DNA from: an uncultured Bacteroidales bacterium
GTDB taxonomy: Bacteria > Bacteroidota > Bacteroidia > Bacteroidales > Bacteroidaceae
DNA length: 37,262 bases
Assembly: GCA_902796835.1 (NCBI GenBank)
Contig: CADBQP010000033.1
Coordinates: 1-37,262 of the forward strand
Direction of reading: 5' to 3'
The notes under the pieces were generated by a model. The model made no database searches. It was not told the origin of the DNA and was given only the letters and a program-made list of their open reading frames with translations. This document shows, one piece after another, positions 15,717 through 22,712 of this stretch. Each line of letters opens with the position of its first letter. Within the stretch, counting starts at the first letter, position 1. The translations under genes and the position numbers were made by a program.

Positions 15717-16988
15717 ATGAAACTCTCAACCATTTGTGTCCAGGAAGGCTGGCAGCCCTCTAATGGCGAACCACGTGTGCTTCCCATCGTACAAAGCACC
15801 ACATTCAAGTATGACAACACGGAAGAAATGGCAGACCTCTTCGACCTGAAGAAGTCTGGTTACTTCTACACCCGACTGCAGAATCCCACATGCGACGCCG
15901 TAGCCCGCAAAATAGCCTGTCTCGAAGGAGGCATAGGCGCCGTGCTTACCTCAAGCGGGCAAGCTGCCAATTTCTATGCAGTTTTCAACATCTGCCAAGC
16001 CGGCGACCACATCGTTGCAGCCGCCGAAATATATGGAGGAACCTACAACCTCTTTGCCGTGACACTCAAAAAACTGGGCATCGACTGCACCTTTGTGAAC
16101 CAAGAAGCCACCGAAGAAGAAATAGCAAAGGCATTCACGCAACGCACCAAACTCCTTTTCGGCGAAAGCGTTTCTAACCCCGGCTGCAAGGTGCTCGACA
16201 TCGAAAAGTTTGCTCGAATAGCCCACAACCACGGCGTGCCCCTCATCGTGGACAACACATTTCCCACTCCCATCAACTGCCGCCCCTTTGAATGGGGGGC
16301 CGACATCGTGACCCACTCCACCACAAAATACATGGACGGACATGCCACGCAAGTGGGCGGCTGCGTGGTGGACAGCGGAAAATTCGACTGGGAAAGCCAA
16401 AGCGAGAAATACCCCGGACTTTGCACCCCCGACGAGTCCTACCACGGACTGACCTATACCAAGAACTTTGGCAAACTGGCTTTCATCACCAAACTCGTGG
16501 CTCAACTCATGCGCGACCTTGGCAGCCAGTCGTCTCCACAAAATGCCTTCTTGCTGAACCTGGGCCTTGAGACACTTCATCTGCGAATGCCACGCCATTG
16601 CGAAAATGCACAGAAGGTGGCAGAGTTCCTTCAAGCCGACAAACGCGTAGCATGGGTCAACTATAGCCAACTGCCCGAAAATCCACAATACGAGTTGGCA
16701 CAAAAATACATGCCTGGCGGAACGTGCGGAGTCATGGCTTTCGGACTGAAAGGAGACCGACAGACAGCCATCAAGTTTATGGACTCACTGAAAATGATTG
16801 GGATCGTAACTCATGTGGCCGATGCACGCACTTGTGTGTTGCATCCAGCCAGCCACACACACCGCCAGCTCTCAGACGAACAACTGCAACAGGCCGGCAT
16901 TGCTCCCGACCTCATACGCCTCTCTGTGGGAATCGAAGATGCCGACGACATCATTGAAGACCTCAAGCAGGCACTAAACAACATTTGA
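15717..16988 (+). CDS. metY: O-acetylhomoserine sulfhydrylase (PLP enzyme)
   Basis: This 423-residue cytoplasmic enzyme of the Cys/Met metabolism PLP family makes homocysteine from O-acetylhomoserine and sulfide. Motifs include the start LSTICVQEGWQPSNGEPRVLPI, YTRLQNPTCDAVARKIACLEGG, GGTYNLFAVTLKKLGI, and the PLP lysine K204 in HSTTKYMDGHA. The C-terminal block SVGIEDADDIIEDLKQAL is typical. The size and the EGG-x-GAVLTSSGQAA segment favour the O-acetylhomoserine branch over cystathionine gamma-synthase or beta-lyase; the exact substrate is inferred. The gene ends 46 bp from the convergent transporter gene. Confidence 0.9.
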   Translation: MKLSTICVQEGWQPSNGEPRVLPIVQSTTFKYDNTEEMADLFDLKKSGYFYTRLQNPTCDAVARKIACLEGGIGAVLTSSGQAANFYAVFNICQAGDHIVAAAEIYGGTYNLFAVTLKKLGIDCTFVNQEATEEEIAKAFTQRTKLLFGESVSNPGCKVLDIEKFARIAHNHGVPLIVDNTFPTPINCRPFEWGADIVTHSTTKYMDGHATQVGGCVVDSGKFDWESQSEKYPGLCTPDESYHGLTYTKNFGKLAFITKLVAQLMRDLGSQSSPQNAFLLNLGLETLHLRMPRHCENAQKVAEFLQADKRVAWVNYSQLPENPQYELAQKYMPGGTCGVMAFGLKGDRQTAIKFMDSLKMIGIVTHVADARTCVLHPASHTHRQLSDEQLQQAGIAPDLIRLSVGIEDADDIIEDLKQALNNI

Positions 16989-17034
16989 TAAGCCCAGACT
17001 CTCGAGGAAGCCTATAGCTGATAGCAAACAACAC

Positions 17035-17607
17035 TCAATAGAGCAAAGCACCGGCCACTCCACAAAGCATGAGCATAAAAAAGGCATTAAAGCGAAAGAG
17101 CCGTGTGCCAACGAGAGTAGCTAAAAACAGGAATATGCTCACGCCAAACTGCCAAGGCTCGCTGGTAGGCGACGAAAAGTTTTCCTCATTGATAAGCATC
17201 AAAATAGATGCTGCCACCAACCCTGGAGCCAAAGGGCGAAGAACAGACATCATGTTTTGGCGCACATCTACTGATACAAATTTCACAAAATGCTGCTCGG
17301 AAACAAGCGTGAGCAGCAACGAAGGCAATGACAGCCCGACAACGGCTGCCAAACTGCCGCTCAAGGCAGCAAAGAAACCAAACTCCGACAAGGCTGTATA
17401 GCCCACAAAGGTAGCAAACTGCACGCCATATTCGCCCGGAAGAATACGACAAACGGCCAGCATGTTGGCAAACTCGGCCGAGGTGAGCCAACCATGTTCC
17501 ACAACTATCTCGTGTTGCAACAACGAAAGCAAACCTTCACTGCCGCCATAGCCGAAGAGTCCCACCTGGAAAAAACTGAAAAACAGGAAAAAATATATGA
17601 GAGGCAT
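17035..17607 (-). CDS. Chromate transporter family protein, second of a split pair
   Basis: This 190-residue membrane protein corresponds to one half of a ChrA/CHR-family transporter. It opens with FFLFFSFFQVGLFGYGGSEGLLSLLQHE, carrying the family's GYGG motif. Next comes the ILPGEYGVQFATFVGY block, which replaces the usual PGP...N.A.+G, then several hydrophobic helices. It lies 16 bp downstream of the partner gene on the same strand. CHR proteins that occur as two adjacent short chains are thought to work as a heterodimer. Chromate export is the founding function, but other anions (sulfate-like) are possible in organisms that meet no chromate. Confidence 0.85.
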   Translation of the reverse strand: MPLIYFFLFFSFFQVGLFGYGGSEGLLSLLQHEIVVEHGWLTSAEFANMLAVCRILPGEYGVQFATFVGYTALSEFGFFAALSGSLAAVVGLSLPSLLLTLVSEQHFVKFVSVDVRQNMMSVLRPLAPGLVAASILMLINEENFSSPTSEPWQFGVSIFLFLATLVGTRLFRFNAFFMLMLCGVAGALLY

Positions 17608-17623
17608 CTTTCTGCAGTTTTAA

Positions 17624-18154
17624 TTATTCAAAAGGACGCACAAAACGCCCGTAAACATATCCCAAAATAGCCACAGCCAACACGATGTAGGCTGGCGACA
17701 CATGGAACATCCAAATGGCCAAAGCCGCCCCGACAGGAAGCGCCACATTACTGAGCTTGAGGCCAGAATCACGCCCCAGCTTATAGCAAGGATATACAAG
17801 GAGCGCCACAACGGCAGGACGAAGGCCTCGGAGGAAGCGACTCACCCAGTCGACCGAATCCCAACTATGAACAATTATGGCAAGCAGCAACACTGCCACG
17901 AAGGCTGGCAGCATCGTACCGGCCAAAGCAGCCAGGCTTCCTCGCAGACCGGCCAAGCGCCAGCCCAGATACGCACTAAAATTCAGCACAAACACGCCAG
18001 GGAAAGCCTGCGTGAGAACAACTACTTCCATGAAATCCTCCTTTTGAAGCAACTGAGTACGCGTCACCACGACGTCCTCCACACCGCCATAAGAATTGCC
18101 CAAGAGGTGAAACCCATTGGAAAGAAAAAGCTGAAAAATATGAGATGTTTTCAT
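17624..18154 (-). CDS. Chromate transporter family protein, first of a split pair
   Basis: This 176-residue membrane protein is the partner half. I start it at the ATG at 18154 (MKTSHIFQLFLSNGFHLLG), because residues upstream of it in the longer frame have no family character and would overlap the promoter region. Motifs are LLGNSYGGVEDVVVTRTQLLQ (aligned with the family's GxGGP...E block), LTQAFPGVFVLNFSAYLGW and LAALAGTMLPAF. Four or more hydrophobic helices follow. Transcription runs from this gene into the 190-residue partner. The pair resembles the short-chain CHR type found as adjacent genes in Bacteroidetes. Confidence 0.85.
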   Translation of the reverse strand: MKTSHIFQLFLSNGFHLLGNSYGGVEDVVVTRTQLLQKEDFMEVVVLTQAFPGVFVLNFSAYLGWRLAGLRGSLAALAGTMLPAFVAVLLLAIIVHSWDSVDWVSRFLRGLRPAVVALLVYPCYKLGRDSGLKLSNVALPVGAALAIWMFHVSPAYIVLAVAILGYVYGRFVRPFE

Positions 18155-18231
18155 CTGACTTTTAGAGAAAAAGTTTCTATTTCGAAAATCTGCCGGCCGG
18201 ACTACGGAAAGCACCAACCGGCACCATGCCA

Positions 18232-18239
18232 CAAAGGTA
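18232..18239 (-). promoter_or_regulatory. Candidate -7 element for the chromate-transporter pair
   Basis: TACCTTTG on the minus strand matches TAnnTTTG, about 80 bases before the ATG at 18154. No clear -33 box is seen. The leader contains GC-rich inverted segments (GCCGG/CCGGC). Confidence 0.4.
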
Positions 18240-18279
18240 GTGCGAAAATCGCTTAAACGATTAAAAATAATTAATAATT

Positions 18280-18310
18280 TTTGTGCATTTCGCATTAAGG
18301 TGTAATTTTG
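18280..18310 (+). promoter_or_regulatory. Promoter of coaX and following genes
   Basis: TTTG (18280-18283) and TAATTTTG (18303-18310) are separated by 19 bases, a full consensus match. The coaX ATG lies 38 bases beyond the -7 box, which also argues against the longer reading frame that would start at 18283 inside the promoter. Confidence 0.8.
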
Positions 18311-18348
18311 CGAAGCCTTTTGGCGTCCTAAGTTCTCACTCTCCGCAA

Positions 18349-19101
18349 ATGAACCTCGTTATCGACATAGGCAACACCATGACCAAGGCTGCCCTCTTTG
18401 AGCAACGCAGATTGGTTTCCTCGCTCTTTTTCCCAAAGAAAGAGCTTTCTCAACTTGCAGCCTTAGTTTCGCATTACCACATCGACGGATGCATCGTGTC
18501 GGCCGTTTCGGAAGAAGGAGAAGCGTTAACCAACTTGCTCGACAGTTTGGGAACAGACATCATGAGGCTCAGCGGCACTACGCCAATACCTTTCTGCAAC
18601 CTATACAAAACGCCTGCCACCTTGGGCAGCGACAGAATTGCCGCCGTGGCAGGGGCACAGGCCCTCTATCCCGAACAAAACGTACTGATTGTCGATCTCG
18701 GCACCTGTATCACCTTCGACATGCTCAACAGCAAAGGCCAATATGTGGGCGGGAACATTTCGCTCGGCTTTGGAATGCGATTTAAGGCGCTCCATGAGCA
18801 CACTGCCCGATTGCCGCTCGTCGACTCTGTGGGGGTGAGGCCGCCACTTGGCTACGACACCGAAACAGCCATACGCTCGGGAGTAGTGAGAGGCATTCAG
18901 CACGAAATCGAAGGCTACATTGCCGAAATAGCCAAGCACTACGAAACACTGAGAGTGGTACTCACAGGCGGACGAGCCAGCACTATCGACGTGGCCGGCA
19001 TGGAAAGCAAGGCTCAAATAGAAATTTGCGAGCATCTTGTAGAGCATGGCCTCAACGAAATACTCATCTACAATCAAAGAAACCTCACCCTTCAAATATG
19101 A
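18349..19101 (+). CDS. coaX: Type III pantothenate kinase
   Basis: CoaX phosphorylates pantothenate, the first committed step of coenzyme A synthesis, in the cytoplasm. The 250-residue protein has the ASKHA-fold signatures of the type III enzyme: DIGNT (6-10) at the N-terminus, TLGSDR (91-96), VDLGTCITFD (115-124), and the conserved ISLGFGMRFKALHEHTARLP block, then a C-terminal LTGG. The length matches the family. The start is chosen at 18349 because this places DIGNT right after the N-terminus and lies downstream of the promoter. Its TGA overlaps the ATG of the next gene (ATGA), indicating translational coupling with the outer membrane protein. Confidence 0.95.
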   Translation: MNLVIDIGNTMTKAALFEQRRLVSSLFFPKKELSQLAALVSHYHIDGCIVSAVSEEGEALTNLLDSLGTDIMRLSGTTPIPFCNLYKTPATLGSDRIAAVAGAQALYPEQNVLIVDLGTCITFDMLNSKGQYVGGNISLGFGMRFKALHEHTARLPLVDSVGVRPPLGYDTETAIRSGVVRGIQHEIEGYIAEIAKHYETLRVVLTGGRASTIDVAGMESKAQIEICEHLVEHGLNEILIYNQRNLTLQI

Positions 19102-20417
19102 ATAGAACACTGAATATATTCTTCCTCATCGTCCTGATGCTCATTGCTCATCAGAATGCAACAGCCCAGACCAACGGCAGCAACTCGCCCTATTCGCGCT
19201 ATGGTTTCGGACTCCTCAGTGACGGCGGACAGGGATTCAACAAAGGAATGGCAGGAGTTGCCTACGGCATGAGCGACGGGCAGCAGATAAACTACAAGAA
19301 CCCTGCCTCATATGCCGACTTAGACTCACTTTCGATGATTCTCGACATGGGACTCACCCTGCAAAATGCCAACCTAAAGCAGGGAGGACGAAGCATGAAC
19401 GCCAGAAACACTTCGATCGACTATCTTGCAGCAGGGTTCAGCCTTCACAAAAACTTAGGTCTCTCTCTGGGTTTTATGCCCTTCAGCACAGTGGGATACG
19501 AAATGTCGAGCACAGCGCCCCTGAACGCCGGTACATCGAACGTAACGCAAACCCAAAGCTACACAGGCAACGGCGGCACACACTCCATCTACGCCGGAAT
19601 CGGATGGAGACCCATCAGCCAATTGGCCGTAGGAGCCAACATTGCCTATTTCTGGGGCTCACTCAGCCACAGCGTCACGGCATCGTTCAGCGATGCAGGC
19701 ATCGACTCACACAAACGTGTATACGAAGCCGATATCAGCACCTATAAACTCGACTTCGGAGTGCAATACACCCAGGCCATCACCGCTAAAGACAAACTCA
19801 CATTAGGATTGACCTATTCGCTCGGCCACGACATTCCCAACAGCGCAAAATACTACAATCAGCGCATTTCATCGAGCAATGTGGCCAGCGCCGACACTCA
19901 ACTCGTGAGCAAAGCCTTCAGTTTGCCCCACACTTTTGGAGCCGGCCTCGCCTGGAAACACAACGAAAACCTTCGCGTAGGCTTAGACTACACCCTGCAA
20001 CTTTGGGAAAGGCTGAAATTTCCCGGGCTGAAAGACAACGACGTCTTTTCAGCCGAAGCCAACTCCTTCAACAACCTTCACAAAATAGCCGGCGGCGTGG
20101 AATACATCCCCAACCCCAGCCGCGCCACGAAATGGCACCAGCTCATACGCTACAGAGCAGGCATTTCGTACACCTCGTCCTACATCAAAGTCGACGGCAA
20201 GGACGGTCCCAACAGCTTCCTGGTGAGCGCAGGAGTCGGCCTGCCCATCGTAAACAAATGGCGCAATAACGGAAATCGGTTTACCATGCTCAACATTTCG
20301 GCACAGTATGAACGTGTAGCTCCCCGCCACAGCGGTATGATTACCGAAAACTATCTGCGGCTCACCGTAGGACTCACTTTCGACGAACGATGGTTCTGGA
20401 AACTCAAGGTAAAATAA
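19098..20417 (+). CDS. Outer membrane beta-barrel protein
   Basis: This 439-residue protein has a signal peptide (MNRTLNIFFLIVLMLIAHQNATAQ). The mature part opens with NSPYSRYGFGLLSDGG...GMAGVAYGM and continues with alternating, aromatic-rich amphipathic strands (LDFGVQYTQAI, LTLGLTYSLGH, LRVGLDYTLQLW) and a C-terminal strand ending WFWKLKVK. This is typical of a FadL/PorV-like beta-barrel of Bacteroidetes. No specific ligand or transport function can be assigned. It starts inside the coaX stop codon and lies 37 bp before lptC, so it is part of an envelope-linked operon. Confidence 0.8.
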   Translation: MNRTLNIFFLIVLMLIAHQNATAQTNGSNSPYSRYGFGLLSDGGQGFNKGMAGVAYGMSDGQQINYKNPASYADLDSLSMILDMGLTLQNANLKQGGRSMNARNTSIDYLAAGFSLHKNLGLSLGFMPFSTVGYEMSSTAPLNAGTSNVTQTQSYTGNGGTHSIYAGIGWRPISQLAVGANIAYFWGSLSHSVTASFSDAGIDSHKRVYEADISTYKLDFGVQYTQAITAKDKLTLGLTYSLGHDIPNSAKYYNQRISSSNVASADTQLVSKAFSLPHTFGAGLAWKHNENLRVGLDYTLQLWERLKFPGLKDNDVFSAEANSFNNLHKIAGGVEYIPNPSRATKWHQLIRYRAGISYTSSYIKVDGKDGPNSFLVSAGVGLPIVNKWRNNGNRFTMLNISAQYERVAPRHSGMITENYLRLTVGLTFDERWFWKLKVK

Positions 20418-20454
20418 TCCACACACCTTTTCACAGACTTATCTTTTTCTCCTC

Positions 20455-21045
20455 GTGAAGATTTTCAAACCACTGCTCTCGGCCATTGCCACACTGTTCA
20501 GCGGCATCATGTTGCTTTCCACATCATGTTCCTCGGATGCACCACCGCTCGGCGCAGCCATCCCCAATCGCGACTCGCTACCCGTCATGGTCACCCACGG
20601 CGTGTCAAAAATGATTTCCGACTCAGGCATTGTGCGCTATAAAATAGTAGCCGAAGAATGGAAAGTGTTTGACAAAACAACCCCCGACCGCCAAGAATTT
20701 CTGAAAGGCATCATTCTCGAACGCTTTGACAACCGATATCGCGTCAATCTCTACATCAAGGCCGACACCGCCTACTGCTATCGCCAAAACCTCTGGGAAC
20801 TGCGAGGCAACGTATTCATCAAGAACATGGAAACCTCGACAACCTTTCGCACTGAGGAACTATTTTGGAACATGAGTGAGCACAAACTCTATTCGCACCG
20901 CCACATGCACATCAAAGACCCCTCAAAACGCGAAGAATTGCAAGGCAACTCCTTTGAATCCGACGAGCAACTGCTCCACTACAAGGTTAATCAAAGCAGC
21001 GGCTTCCTCCCCATGCCACAAGAAGAGGAAGAAACCGCCAAGTAG
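20455..21045 (+). CDS. lptC: LPS export protein LptC
   Basis: LptC is the periplasmic-facing component that receives lipopolysaccharide from the LptB2FG transporter and passes it to LptA. This 196-residue protein starts at a GTG (20455); the following residues MKIFKPLLSAIATLFSGIMLLSTSC form a hydrophobic export signal with a possible lipidation Cys. The body has the beta-jellyroll-type pattern expected: MISDSGIVRYKIVAEEWKVF, then ERFDNRYRVNLYIKADTAYCYRQ, LWELRGNVFIKNMETSTTFRTEELFWN and LQGNSFESDEQLLHYKV. The WELRGNV and TEELFWN phrases are typical of LptC. The assignment is further supported by its position between an outer membrane protein gene and a CNNM-type gene. Confidence 0.85.
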   Translation: MKIFKPLLSAIATLFSGIMLLSTSCSSDAPPLGAAIPNRDSLPVMVTHGVSKMISDSGIVRYKIVAEEWKVFDKTTPDRQEFLKGIILERFDNRYRVNLYIKADTAYCYRQNLWELRGNVFIKNMETSTTFRTEELFWNMSEHKLYSHRHMHIKDPSKREELQGNSFESDEQLLHYKVNQSSGFLPMPQEEEETAK

Positions 21046-21067
21046 CCCGCCACAAAACACCTTTCCG

Positions 21068-22297
21068 ATGCTTCTTTTGCTCATCTTCATCGCCTTTTTT
21101 GCGGCTTGCAGCAAAGCCGCCTTCTCTGCGCCCGAAAGAATTCTTTTATGGGACGGCGAGGAGAACGGCCAATTCGCGCTGCAACCCATCTCCTTCATCA
21201 GAAGCCACTTCAGCCTCTTTAGCATCTCCGTGCGCACTGTGCTCATTGCCAGCTACGTAGCCACCATCATTATGGGGCAACAAATGCTAGAAACCCACCT
21301 CCATGAGTGTTGGCAATGGCCCATCGCCGCAGTCCTCGCCCTGACAGCCTCCATCATAGTGCTTGGCATCATTCCCTACGAGCTGTTTGGAAAACGAGAC
21401 ACAAACACCCCACTCAAAATAATGGCTTGGCCCACAGCGGCCCTCTTCGCCGTGGCATCCCTGCCCGTCTATGCACTCTCCCTGCTTGCAGGCGCCGTAC
21501 TTCGCTTCTTCAACATCCCCGACGGATCGCCCACCCAAAACGACAAAGAGGGACACGACCTGGAACGACTCCTGAGAATGGAACTCGAACTGGGAACCAC
21601 TGAAAACGTGGACGAAGAAGTAAAAATGCTCCACAACGCCCTTGAGTTAAGCGATGTGCTCGTCAAAGAATGCGCCCTCCCACGCACAGAAATCGTATAC
21701 GTAGACCGAACCGAAAGCGAAGAAAACCTGCTGCGCACATTCATCGAAAGCGGAAAATCGAAAGTCATAGTCTGCGACGACGACCTTGACCACATTTTAG
21801 GATACGTACACTCCGCCACCATGTTTGAGCGCCAACATCACTGGACATCGGCCATCTCCACCATGCCCTGTGTGCCCGAACAAATGCCGGCCTCACGTCT
21901 GCTTCGCCTCCTCATGCAAGAAAAACGCTCGCTCGCCGTAGTTGTCGACGAGTTTGGAGGCACCACAGGCATCGTGTCAATAGAAGACATCATCGAAGAA
22001 ATACTTGGCGACATACAAGACGAACACGATTTCAACACCTACACCGCCCGCCGCACCGCCGACGACGAATACGTACTCTCCGCACGCATCGAAGTTGACC
22101 AGGTGAACGAACAATTCAACCTCCACCTGCCCGAATCAGAAGACTACATCACCCTGGCAGGCCTCATCCTGGCACATTTTCAACGCATGCCCCACGCAGG
22201 CGAAGTAGTACGCATCAACAGCGAATACTCCTTCAAAATTCTCAAGACCACACCACGCAAAATCGAACTCGTCAGACTGAAGAAGACTACCACATAA
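21068..22297 (+). CDS. CNNM/CorC-type membrane protein with CBS domains
   Basis: This 409-residue inner membrane protein begins with a DUF21/CNNM transmembrane domain (residues ~1-160), including the motif-like CSKAAFSAPERI near the start and three further hydrophobic helices. Paired CBS domains follow (~190-325), with VDRTESEENLLRTFIESG and the strongly conserved DEFGGTTGIVSIEDIIEEI. A C-terminal CorC_HlyC-type domain (~335-405) contains VDQVNEQFNLHLPESEDYITLAGL. Proteins of this class have been linked to magnesium/cobalt homeostasis; hemolysin in older names is historical. I start it at the ATG at 21068 because the longer frame overlaps lptC out of frame. It is followed by a terminator at 22337. 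Confidence 0.85.
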   Translation: MLLLLIFIAFFAACSKAAFSAPERILLWDGEENGQFALQPISFIRSHFSLFSISVRTVLIASYVATIIMGQQMLETHLHECWQWPIAAVLALTASIIVLGIIPYELFGKRDTNTPLKIMAWPTAALFAVASLPVYALSLLAGAVLRFFNIPDGSPTQNDKEGHDLERLLRMELELGTTENVDEEVKMLHNALELSDVLVKECALPRTEIVYVDRTESEENLLRTFIESGKSKVIVCDDDLDHILGYVHSATMFERQHHWTSAISTMPCVPEQMPASRLLRLLMQEKRSLAVVVDEFGGTTGIVSIEDIIEEILGDIQDEHDFNTYTARRTADDEYVLSARIEVDQVNEQFNLHLPESEDYITLAGLILAHFQRMPHAGEVVRINSEYSFKILKTTPRKIELVRLKKTTT

Positions 22298-22336
22298 AAA
22301 AAAACGCCCTGCCAGTTCCCCAAACTCCATAGTCCT

Positions 22337-22367
22337 AATCGCCGCTCACATATGGCGATTATTTTTT
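22337..22367 (+). terminator. Terminator after the CNNM-type gene
   Basis: AATCGCC (22337-22343) pairs with GGCGATT (22354-22360), with ATTTTTTG following on the plus strand. It should end the coaX-to-CNNM transcript. Confidence 0.75.
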
Positions 22368-22389
22368 GCGGCAACCCACCTAAGAGAAA

Positions 22390-22513
22390 TTTCACCACGG
22401 TGGGAAAACTTTCTCACCACGGTGGGAAAACTTTTTCATCAGGGTGGGAAAACTTTTTCATCAGGGTGGGAAAACTTTTTCACCAGGGTGGGAAAACTTT
22501 TTCACCACGGTGA
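22390..22513. repeat. 22-bp tandem repeat array (five units)
   Basis: Five full 22-bp units at 22399-22420, 22421-22442, 22443-22464, 22465-22486 and 22487-22508 begin GGTGGGAAAACTTT and end TCAYCAS. Units two and three are identical; the others differ at one to three positions. Partial copies flank them on both sides. The joined units form short CACC-AN-GGTG dyads. It is intergenic, with no unique spacers, so it is not a CRISPR array. Confidence 0.92.
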
Positions 22514-22622
22514 GAATAAAACCAGATGCGACATTGCAAAAATACAAACCCATACAGAGCTCAAAAACAACACCTTAAAACTCGCCACAAAGCACGAAGA
22601 AAGAAAAAAAACGATTTTTCAT

Positions 22623-22653
22623 TTTGCCCATCGTACAACTTGGTGTAACTTTG
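22623..22653 (+). promoter_or_regulatory. Promoter of the prolyl isomerase gene
   Basis: TTTG (22623-22626) and TAACTTTG (22646-22653) with a 19-base spacer match the Bacteroidetes consensus. The start codon lies 59 bases beyond the -7 box. Confidence 0.8.
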
Positions 22654-22712
22654 CGCGACAAAACGCGCTAAAGCGTGGAGACAGAATAAAACAAAACAAA
22701 AATAAAAAAATA

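Larger units (their letters stand above)
22298..22712. other. Intergenic region before the prolyl isomerase gene
   Basis: The 415 bases hold, in order, a terminator (22337-22367), the 22-bp tandem array (22390-22513), an A-rich stretch, the promoter at 22623-22653 and an A-rich leader to the ATG at 22713. The frame that is open from 22422 runs through the array and the promoter and is not coding upstream of 22713. Confidence 0.75.

Noticed and set aside
18283-18348. Longer start for coaX
   Set aside because: It would begin inside the TTTG-19-TAnnTTTG promoter and adds residues without family similarity before DIGNT.
22399-22508. Possible CRISPR array
   Set aside because: Units are directly adjacent with no unique spacers, and there are no cas genes in the window.
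22422-22712. N-terminal extension of 97 residues on the prolyl isomerase frame
   Set aside because: It runs through the 22-bp tandem array and over a consensus promoter. The true protein starts at 22713 with a membrane anchor.
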